From Acidimicrobiia bacterium (GTDB taxonomy: Bacteria; Actinomycetota; Acidimicrobiia; IMCC26256): a DNA stretch of 6,295 bases. Under the pieces are notes generated by a model. The model saw only the letters and a list, made by a program, of their open reading frames with translations. It was not told the origin of the DNA and did not search any database. Location: the NCBI GenBank assembly GCA_023262065.1, contig JALRDW010000117.1, positions 1-6,295 of the forward strand, given 5' to 3'. Positions 1 to 4,620 of this stretch are shown piece by piece. Position 1 is the first letter of the stretch; each line of letters starts with the position of its first letter. Made by a program: the position numbers and the translations under genes.

Positions 1-200
1 AACCGCAGCCAGAACAGCAGCCCGAGGCGGAGCCGGAGAAGACGTCCGAGGCGGTCGCCGTGTTGGTTGTGGATGACGCCGTGCCCGATTCCATCGCGCT
101 CGCCACGTCAAAGGGGTTCACCATGCAGGAGGTCACGGACCCGCAGGTCGCGCTCACCGCACTCGGCGAGGTGCTCGGACTCGATCTCCTCGGCGCGTGA
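1..200 (+). CDS. C-terminal end of an unrecognised protein (5' truncated)
   Basis: The frame starting at base 3 is open from the window edge to a TGA at 198-200 and gives 65 residues. It begins with a Pro/Glu/Gln-rich, probably disordered linker (about residues 1-17). A compact segment follows, with a hydrophobic strand ending in two aspartates (VLVVDD, about 20-25) and a Leu-rich helix at the very C-terminus (about 49-64). This looks like a small folded C-terminal domain on an acidic linker. I do not recognise the family and assign no function. Codon choice is slightly less GC-biased than in the neighbours (TTG, GTT, TCA occur). It converges on the next gene with a 10-base gap, which leaves no room for a separate terminator. 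The start lies outside the window. Confidence 0.6.
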   Translation, partial: PQPEQQPEAEPEKTSEAVAVLVVDDAVPDSIALATSKGFTMQEVTDPQVALTALGEVLGLDLLGA

Positions 201-210
201 GGGTCCCGGT

Positions 211-618
211 CTAGGCGTCCGGCGGCTGCATCACGTGGAGCACGAGGCTCCGGCGGTACTCCCCGTCGATGAAGATGCTCGCCTGCACGGGCCCGTACCG
301 CTCGACCGCCACGTTGCGCAGATCGAGCGTGATCGGGATCGACGGCTTCTCGTCGATGAGCAGCAGGTCGGGCGAGCCGAACTCGAAGGTGCCGTTCACG
401 TCGACGAGTTCGTTGCCGTCCTCGTCCACCACGTGCACGCGCAGCGAGTGCTGCTGCTGGGCCTCGAGCCGCTCGAGCTGGATCACGAACGCCGCGAACA
501 CCCCGAGTGGGGCCGGGAACTCGTCGCGGTGGCAACGGGTGACGCCGCCCGAGGACACGAAGAGCAGGCCCTCGCGGACCTGGGCGAAGTCGCAGAGCAT
601 GGCGCTGGTGATCTCCAT
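211..618 (-). CDS. DUF6941-like hypothetical protein
   Basis: This 135-residue protein runs from ATG at 618 to TAG at 211-213. It opens with a signature resembling DUF6941 proteins of actinobacteria: ITSAMLCDFAQV, then GLLFVSSGGVTR and FPAPLGVFAAFVIQLERLE. An alternating beta-strand pattern follows, ending in DGEYRRSLVLHV. It has no signal peptide or membrane segment, so it is probably cytosolic. The family assignment is from memory of the N-terminal pattern. No function is known to me. The frame stays open upstream to 885, but those residues are Arg/Gly-rich and antisense to the next gene's start. ATG 618 is preferred because the family-like sequence begins there and a TAGGCT box sits 8 bases upstream, without a Shine-Dalgarno sequence, as expected for a leaderless mRNA. 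Confidence 0.82.
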   Translation of the reverse strand: MEITSAMLCDFAQVREGLLFVSSGGVTRCHRDEFPAPLGVFAAFVIQLERLEAQQQHSLRVHVVDEDGNELVDVNGTFEFGSPDLLLIDEKPSIPITLDLRNVAVERYGPVQASIFIDGEYRRSLVLHVMQPPDA

Positions 619-626
619 GGGCGGCG

Positions 627-632
627 AGCCTA
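627..632 (-). promoter_or_regulatory. Candidate -10 box (TAGGCT), leaderless transcript
   Basis: TAGGCT on the minus strand matches the actinobacterial TANNNT -10 consensus. It ends 8 bases before the ATG at 618, which places transcription initiation at or next to the start codon. I see no convincing -35 element. Nothing resembling a ribosome binding site lies between the box and the ATG. Confidence 0.45.
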
Positions 633-671
633 GGCCGGGAGACCCCGGGCCCCGGCCCGGCTCGGAACCGG

Positions 672-677
672 TACGCT
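672..677 (+). promoter_or_regulatory. Candidate -10 box (TACGCT), leaderless transcript
   Basis: TACGCT fits TANNNT and ends exactly 7 bases before the GTG at 685, so the first transcribed base would be the start codon. No Shine-Dalgarno sequence is present. It sits back to back with the minus-strand box at 627-632, which makes the 66-base gap a compact divergent promoter. Confidence 0.5.
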
Positions 678-684
678 CCGACGC

Positions 685-1617
685 GTGGAGGCACCGGGCG
701 ACGAGGGCACCGAGCAGCACGACGAGCGATCGGTGCCGACCCCGGCAGCGCCCCCGGTCGCCGCGTGGTACGCGGACCCGGCGCGTCGCCACCAGTTCCG
801 CTACTGGGACGGCACCGCCTGGACCGGCAACGTCGCCACCAACGGCGTCACGTCCTGGGACCCGCCCTACACCGACCACCCGCACGGGGCCGCGAGCGCG
901 CCACCGGCCACCGCGATGGTCGTACCGCCCCCGGTCGACCTCACCGGCCTGCGCCTGCGCCGGACGAGCGGCCTCGCCACCGCGCTGGGCTGGCTGCTCG
1001 GGATCGCGTGCGGCGCGTTGGTCGCGCGGATCGGCGCCGCCTGCTTCCGCATCGCACAGGTGCGCACCGCGGACTCCTGGGACGAGTCCAAGGACCCTGC
1101 GCCGATCATCCGCCGCCTGCAGGACGCCGACAACTACCTGGAGGCCACGAGTGCGATCGCGGCACTGCTCGCGATCGCGATCCTCGTGGTGCTCATCATC
1201 TGGATGTTCCGCACCGCCCGCAACGCCGCCGACCTCGGGCGCTGGGACACCGGACTCGGAGCCGGTTGGACCATCGGCGGGTGGTTCATCCCGATCGGCA
1301 ACTGGTTCCTCCCGGTGACGCTCACCCAGTCCATCTGGCGCAGCGCCGAGCCCGTGGCGCCGACGCGGGGCGGACCCCGGCGGCGCTCGCTGGCGGTCGG
1401 GCTCTGGTGGGCCTGCTACCTGCTCGGTCTCGTCTGCTACTCCGCGGGCGGGTCCGTCCCGGACATCGACACCGCACAGAGCGCGCAGGACCTCTACACG
1501 GCCGACACGCTCACGATCATCGCCTGCGTGCTGCTCGGGATCGGCGCGCTGCTCCTCCGCGGCACGGTCCTCGCGGTGCAGCAGCGCACGCGGGACCTCA
1601 CCGCCGACGCGGTCTGA
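685..1617 (+). CDS. DUF2510 and DUF4328 domain membrane protein
   Basis: This is a 310-residue membrane protein of unknown function, from GTG 685 to TGA 1615-1617. After a short acidic/Pro-rich start comes a DUF2510 domain (about residues 24-60) with the signature W28-Y29-x-D31-P32, then R39-Y40-W41-D42-G43-x-x-W46-T. This small Trp-rich module is common at the cytosolic N-termini of actinobacterial membrane proteins. A Pro-rich linker leads to a DUF4328-type membrane domain. Hydrophobic segments lie at about 97-119, 155-175, 195-212, 235-256 and 273-297. The conserved core is W173-M-F-R-T-A-R-N180, then the GWTIGGWFIPIGNWFLP stretch (194-210) and IWRS (217-220). GTG 685 is chosen because it starts just ahead of DUF2510, with a -10 box 7 bases upstream. 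Its 3' end converges on the tRNA gene with 13 bases between. Both domain calls are from recognised motifs; no biochemical role is known. Confidence 0.88.
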   Translation: MEAPGDEGTEQHDERSVPTPAAPPVAAWYADPARRHQFRYWDGTAWTGNVATNGVTSWDPPYTDHPHGAASAPPATAMVVPPPVDLTGLRLRRTSGLATALGWLLGIACGALVARIGAACFRIAQVRTADSWDESKDPAPIIRRLQDADNYLEATSAIAALLAIAILVVLIIWMFRTARNAADLGRWDTGLGAGWTIGGWFIPIGNWFLPVTLTQSIWRSAEPVAPTRGGPRRRSLAVGLWWACYLLGLVCYSAGGSVPDIDTAQSAQDLYTADTLTIIACVLLGIGALLLRGTVLAVQQRTRDLTADAV

Positions 1618-1630
1618 CGGCGGGTCCGGG

Positions 1631-1713
1631 TACCCGGGGAGGGAGTCGAACCCTCATACCCCGAAGGGCCAGCGGGTTTAAGCCGCCTGCGTATGCCGTT
1701 CCGCCACCCGGGT
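1631..1713 (-). tRNA. tRNA-Leu (anticodon UAA)
   Basis: Read on the minus strand, this 83-base sequence folds as a class II tRNA. The acceptor stem is ACCCGGG with CCCGGGT, followed by discriminator A. The D arm is closed by GCG/CGC. The anticodon stem is GGCGG with CCGCT (one G-U pair) around the loop CTTAAAC, which gives anticodon TAA. A long variable arm has a CCC-TTC-GGG hairpin. The T arm is GAGGG, TTCGACT, CCCTC. The long variable arm and the anticodon identify leucine; it decodes UUA and, by wobble, UUG. The CCA tail is not encoded and must be added after transcription. An acceptor stem starting A1-U72 is a little unusual for a leucine tRNA. The 5' 36 bases overlap the upstream minus-strand gene, whose stop codon is the anticodon. 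Confidence 0.95.
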
Positions 1714-2076
1714 GGGCGGGGTCAGGGTAGGCGCGGGATCCGACGGGGGTCCCGGCACCGGGTTCGGCACCGGGGCGGGCAGTGCATCGCCGAGCGCAGC
1801 CGCCAGGAGGGCCAGCCGGAGGCGTGGACGGGCCTCGCCGCGCACCCGGTTCGCGACGAGGACCCCCTCGACCATGTCCTCGAGGACGGGGGCGAGGGAG
1901 CGACCGCGCACCCGGACCGCCACGACCGCGCCGCCGGGGAAGCGCCGGATCGATCGATCACTCCCCGGGATCCGGGGCGGCGATCGGAACGCCGGGACCT
2001 CGAGCCCCGCGGCGCGTGCCGCGGTGCCGAGCGAGCGGGCCGCCGAAGCGAAGGTGAGTGCAGGTACTCCGTCCAC
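1678..2076 (-). CDS. Conserved-looking hypothetical protein whose ORF ends inside tRNA-Leu
   Basis: A 132-residue frame runs from GTG 2076 to TAA at 1680-1678. Codons are strongly GC-ending and the N-terminal 100 residues look like a folded protein: a helical start (about 8-24), an Arg-rich SPPRIPGSDRSIRR stretch (31-44), beta strands GGAVVAVRVRGR (47-58), and a helix/strand VLEDMVEGVLVANRVR (63-78). The tail (about 99-121) is Pro-rich. The pattern resembles small uncharacterised actinobacterial proteins I have seen, but I cannot name a family. Its last 11 codons (TRVAERHTQAA) are tRNA bases 1-33 and the stop codon is the anticodon. GTG 2076 is preferred because GAACCT, a weak -10, ends 7 bases upstream; GTG 2106 is an alternative. 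A start at 2301 would overlap the divergent transporter gene. The hypothetical gene is more certain than its exact ends. Confidence 0.6.
   Translation of the reverse strand: MDGVPALTFASAARSLGTAARAAGLEVPAFRSPPRIPGSDRSIRRFPGGAVVAVRVRGRSLAPVLEDMVEGVLVANRVRGEARPRLRLALLAAALGDALPAPVPNPVPGPPSDPAPTLTPPTRVAERHTQAA
1724..1729 (-). promoter_or_regulatory. Candidate -10 box for the tRNA-Leu gene (TACCCT)
   Basis: TACCCT on the minus strand ends 10 bases before the mature 5' end of the tRNA. Transcription would start a few bases upstream of the tRNA, leaving a very short leader for RNase P. The box lies inside the 3' part of the protein gene at 1678-2076. No clear -35 element was seen, so read-through from that gene's promoter is an alternative. 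Confidence 0.4.
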
Positions 2077-2083
2077 GTCCCGC

Positions 2084-2089
2084 AGGTTC
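2084..2089 (-). promoter_or_regulatory. Weak candidate -10 (GAACCT) for the minus-strand hypothetical gene
   Basis: GAACCT keeps the key A at position 2 and T at position 6 of TANNNT but lacks the first T. It ends 7 bases before GTG 2076, the same spacing as the box ahead of the gene at 685. It is weaker than the other boxes in this window, and the call rests mainly on that spacing. Confidence 0.25.
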
Positions 2090-2097
2090 GCAGGGGG

Positions 2098-2118
2098 GTC
2101 GGACACCCCCGGTCCGAC
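2098..2118. repeat. 7-7-7 inverted repeat in the divergent intergenic region
   Basis: GTCGGAC (2098-2104) and its exact reverse complement GTCCGAC (2112-2118) flank the 7-base spacer ACCCCCG. The dyad lies between the divergent starts at 2076 and 2211. If transcription starts at 2076 it covers roughly -22 to -42 of that promoter, where a repressor or activator could bind. It could equally fold as a GC-rich hairpin in a longer transcript. No regulator gene is visible nearby. Confidence 0.4.
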
Positions 2119-2192
2119 ATGCGGTGCCGGCGTCGATCTCGAACCCCACGGGCCACACCACGCACACCCGCGTCGGGGCGCGCGGGCACCGG

Positions 2193-2198
2193 TAGCGT
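2193..2198 (+). promoter_or_regulatory. Candidate -10 box (TAGCGT) for the MATE transporter gene
   Basis: TAGCGT fits TANNNT and ends 12 bases before ATG 2211, which would give a leader of only about 5 bases. There is no strong Shine-Dalgarno sequence before the ATG (only GAG a few bases upstream). This is the only such hexamer I noted close to the start. Confidence 0.35.
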
Positions 2199-2210
2199 CG
2201 GCACGAGCCC

Positions 2211-3572
2211 ATGGACCCCGCCGACGCCCCGACCGCCGTACCCGCCGAACCCCATCGGCGGCGTCACGACCGGGAGATCGTGCGCCTCGCCGGTCCGGCA
2301 CTCGGGGCGCTCGCGACCGAACCGCTCTACGTGCTCGTCGACACCGCGATCGTCGGCACGCTCGGCGTCGCCGCGCTCGGCGGCCTCGCGGTGGCCGGGA
2401 TCGTGCTGACCGCGACGTTCGCGATCTTCAACTTCCTCGCGTACTCCACCACGGGCGCGGTCGCCCGCCACGTGGGCGCCGAGGACCGGCGGGCCGCCGC
2501 AGCCCGGGGCATCGACGGCATGTGGCTCGCCGCCGTGCTCGGGATCGGCCTCGCCGCGGTCGGCATCGCCCTCACCCCCTGGATCGTGCAGGTGATGGGG
2601 GCCTCGGCCGAGGTCGCGCCGTACGCCCGCACCTACCTGCGCATCAGCCTCCTCGGCGCACCGTGCGTGCTGCTCGCGCTCGCCGGCGCCGGGTACCTGC
2701 GGGGACTGCAGACCACGCGTCCCACGCTGTGGATCGCGCTCGGGGCCAACGCGCTCAACCTCGTGATCGAGATCGTGCTCGTGTTCGGCCTCGATACCGG
2801 CATCGCGGGGAGCGCGTGGGGCACCGTGATCGCCCAGACCGTGGCGATGGCCGTCTACGTCACGATCGTGCTGCGCACCGCGCGCGCCGCGGGCGCCGGA
2901 CTGCGTCCGAGCCTCGCGGGCATGCGCGCCACCGCGGTGGTCGGTGGCCACCTCATCGTGCGCACGGCGAGCCTGCTCGTCGCGCTGCTCACCGCGACCG
3001 CGGTCGCCGCGAGGATCTCCGACACCGCCCTCGCTGCGCACCAGATCGCGTTCCAGGTCTGGATCTTCCTGGCCCTCACGGTCGACGCCATCGCGATCGC
3101 CGGTCAGGCGATGGTCGGTCGACTCCTCGGTGCCGAGGATCCGCCCGGCGCGCGCAGCGCCGCGCACCGGATGCTCGAGTGGGGTGTGCTCGTCGGCATC
3201 GGCTTCGGGGTGATGCTCTTCCTGCTGCGCCCGATCGTCGTCCCGCTGTTCACCGATGACCCGGCGGTGCGCGACCTCGCGTCACAGGTGCTCGTGGTCG
3301 TCGCGCTCATGCAACCGGTGAACGCCGCGGTGTTCGTCCTCGACGGCGTCCTCATCGGTGCGTCCGACTCGCGCTACCTGGCGATCGCGATGGCGGGCGC
3401 AGGGATCGGGGTGTTCCTGCCGTTGGCCCTCGCCGTGCTCCTCGTGGACGGTGGGCTCCTCATGCTCTGGGGTGCGATCGTCGCCCTCATGGTCGCCCGG
3501 GTGGTCGGCCTCGGGGTCCGGTTCCGGGGGACGGCATGGCTGGTCCCGGGAGCGGTCCACCACCGCGCGTGA
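2211..3572 (+). CDS. MATE-family efflux transporter, DinF-like
   Basis: This 453-residue polytopic inner-membrane protein fits the usual 430-480 length and 12-helix plan of MATE transporters, which export drugs or metabolites in exchange for protons or sodium. After a short polar N-terminus, HDREIVRLAGPALG (19-32) leads into the hallmark helix-1 motif VDTAIVGTLG (43-52). Other DinF-type landmarks are GYLRGLQTTRPTLW (161-174), the second-half motif AAHQIAFQVW (275-284) followed by DAIAIAGQAMVGRLLG (292-307), and DGVLIGASDSRYL (378-390). Hydrophobic helices fill the rest. Asp44 is at the position of a conserved acidic residue in helix 1. The substrate cannot be read from sequence, and DinF-like members in actinobacteria are mostly uncharacterised. 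The start at ATG 2211 agrees with the family N-terminus. The gene has its own candidate promoter and is 77 bases ahead of the acyltransferase gene; no terminator is visible in that gap. Confidence 0.93.
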   Translation: MDPADAPTAVPAEPHRRRHDREIVRLAGPALGALATEPLYVLVDTAIVGTLGVAALGGLAVAGIVLTATFAIFNFLAYSTTGAVARHVGAEDRRAAAARGIDGMWLAAVLGIGLAAVGIALTPWIVQVMGASAEVAPYARTYLRISLLGAPCVLLALAGAGYLRGLQTTRPTLWIALGANALNLVIEIVLVFGLDTGIAGSAWGTVIAQTVAMAVYVTIVLRTARAAGAGLRPSLAGMRATAVVGGHLIVRTASLLVALLTATAVAARISDTALAAHQIAFQVWIFLALTVDAIAIAGQAMVGRLLGAEDPPGARSAAHRMLEWGVLVGIGFGVMLFLLRPIVVPLFTDDPAVRDLASQVLVVVALMQPVNAAVFVLDGVLIGASDSRYLAIAMAGAGIGVFLPLALAVLLVDGGLLMLWGAIVALMVARVVGLGVRFRGTAWLVPGAVHHRA

Positions 3573-3649
3573 CGTCCGGTCCCGGGCGCAGGGCACACGA
3601 TCCGGGCGGCGGAGTTGCGGCCGGCGCCGATGCGCGGTTTCCTAACCGG

Positions 3650-4618
3650 GTGACCCCGCCCGCCGACGACCCCACCGCGCCCGAGGCCGAGCGCCGTCCT
3701 GGGGTCCTCGAGGTCGAGGAGGCCGAGATCCTCGACCTCGGACCGGCCGAGGCCGCCACCCCGACCCGTGCGCTCGTGCGCGTGCCACCGCGGGTCACCC
3801 GGGAGCTCCCGGACCCTGAGCCGCCCGACCGCGAGATCCGGTTCGGTGACGTCGATCCGTGGGGCCGCTCGGAGCGGATGCGCTCCCTCGCCCGTCGCCT
3901 CTACGACCCGCTCTACCGCTACTGGTTCCGGGTCGAGTGGGAGGGTCTCGAGAACATCCCCGTCGATGGCGGCGCGCTGCTGGTGTCGAACCACGCGGCC
4001 GCGATCCCCTCCGACGCGCCGGCGATCATGCACGGCATCGAGACCGAGCTCGGCCGCCCGGTGTACGGCCTCGCCGAGTACCTGTTCCGCGACCTCCCCG
4101 GCGTCGGGACGCTGTGGGCGCGGGCCGGCGGCGTGACCGCGCACCCCGACAACGCGTACCGGCTGCTCAAGGAGGACCAGCAGCTCGTGCTCGTGTTCCC
4201 CGAGGGCACCAAGGGCACCGGCAAGCTCTACAAGGACCGGTACCGGCTCGCCCGCTTCGGTCGGGGCGGATTCGTCGAGATCGCCATGCGGGCCGGCGTG
4301 CCGATCATCCCGATCGCGGTGGTCGGGGCCGAGGAGTCGATGCCGATCCTGTTCAAGAGCCGTCGCCTGGCGAACCTCACCGGCATGCCGTACTTCCCGG
4401 TCACCGCGAACATGCTCATGATGGGCCCGCTCGGACTCGTCGCCTACCTCCCGGCGAAGTTCCGCATCCGCGTCCTGCCCCCGATGCACTTCGACGTCGA
4501 TCCGGACCAGGAGCGCTACTCCCGGGCCCGGGTCATGGACGCCGCCGAGAGCATCCGCGGCACCATCCAGGATGCCCTCTACGACATGCTGCGCACCCGT
4601 CGCAGCACCTGGTGGTAG
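3650..4618 (+). CDS. Lysophospholipid acyltransferase-like protein (PlsC/LPLAT superfamily)
   Basis: From GTG 3650 to TAG 4616-4618 this encodes 322 residues. The first ~65 are acidic and Pro-rich, probably disordered. The LPLAT domain (about 90-290) carries SNHAAAIPSD with His115 and Asp122, GGV (160-162) in the second block, FPEGT (183-187) and VPIIPIA (217-223). Such enzymes transfer acyl chains from acyl-CoA or acyl-ACP to lysophospholipid or related acceptors at the membrane. The His-to-Asp spacing is x6 rather than the PlsC x4, closer to the MGAT/DGAT2-like branch, so the acceptor is uncertain. The frame is open back to ATG 3536, but that start would overlap the transporter's 3' end, so GTG 3650 is preferred. 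No clear -10 or Shine-Dalgarno sequence marks it. It is followed 2 bases later by the SDR gene. A similar pair, Rv0501/Rv0502, exists in Mycobacterium tuberculosis as I recall it. Confidence 0.88.
   Translation: MTPPADDPTAPEAERRPGVLEVEEAEILDLGPAEAATPTRALVRVPPRVTRELPDPEPPDREIRFGDVDPWGRSERMRSLARRLYDPLYRYWFRVEWEGLENIPVDGGALLVSNHAAAIPSDAPAIMHGIETELGRPVYGLAEYLFRDLPGVGTLWARAGGVTAHPDNAYRLLKEDQQLVLVFPEGTKGTGKLYKDRYRLARFGRGGFVEIAMRAGVPIIPIAVVGAEESMPILFKSRRLANLTGMPYFPVTANMLMMGPLGLVAYLPAKFRIRVLPPMHFDVDPDQERYSRARVMDAAESIRGTIQDALYDMLRTRRSTWW
3703..3744. repeat. Long inverted repeat inside the start of the acyltransferase gene
   Basis: GAGGTCGAGGA (3710-3720) is the exact reverse complement of TCCTCGACCTC (3729-3739), with an 8-base loop. 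GGTCC (3703-3707) and GGACC (3740-3744) extend the stem past a 2-base bulge, for about 16 GC-rich pairs. It lies 53-94 bases after GTG 3650 and encodes the acidic VLEVEEAEILDLG stretch. It could slow translation or protect mRNA, or merely reflect Glu/Leu/Asp codons with C/G third bases. Confidence 0.6.
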
Positions 4619-4620
4619 CG

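Noticed and set aside
619..885. N-terminal extension of the DUF6941-like gene to a start at 885
   Set aside because: The added residues are antisense to the DUF2510 region and compositionally unlike a protein. ATG 618 has family-like sequence right after it and a -10 box before it.
1946..1984. GATCGATCGATC run and CCGGAT/ATCCGG repeat inside the small minus-strand gene
   Set aside because: These are short and within GC-rich coding sequence. There is no further structure suggesting an operator, methylation cluster or element end.
2077..2120. ATG at 2120 on the minus strand as start of the small gene
   Set aside because: It is in a different frame from the conserved-looking sequence and leads to a Ser/Arg-rich shadow.
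1722..3167. Long minus-strand open frame antisense to the MATE gene
   Set aside because: It is low-complexity and charged (Arg, Glu, Asp, Gly, His), directly antisense to a well-supported transporter, and lacks any family motif.
1712..3259. Long + strand open frame (515 codons) overlapping the minus-strand gene and the transporter
   Set aside because: Its product is extremely Arg/Pro/Gly/His-rich with no domain. It is an out-of-frame shadow of the MATE gene and of GC-rich DNA, where stops are rare.
3859..4620. Upstream extension of the SDR gene to a start at 3859
   Set aside because: The extra ~250 residues are the +1 shadow of the acyltransferase. The Rossmann strand begins immediately at GTG 4621.
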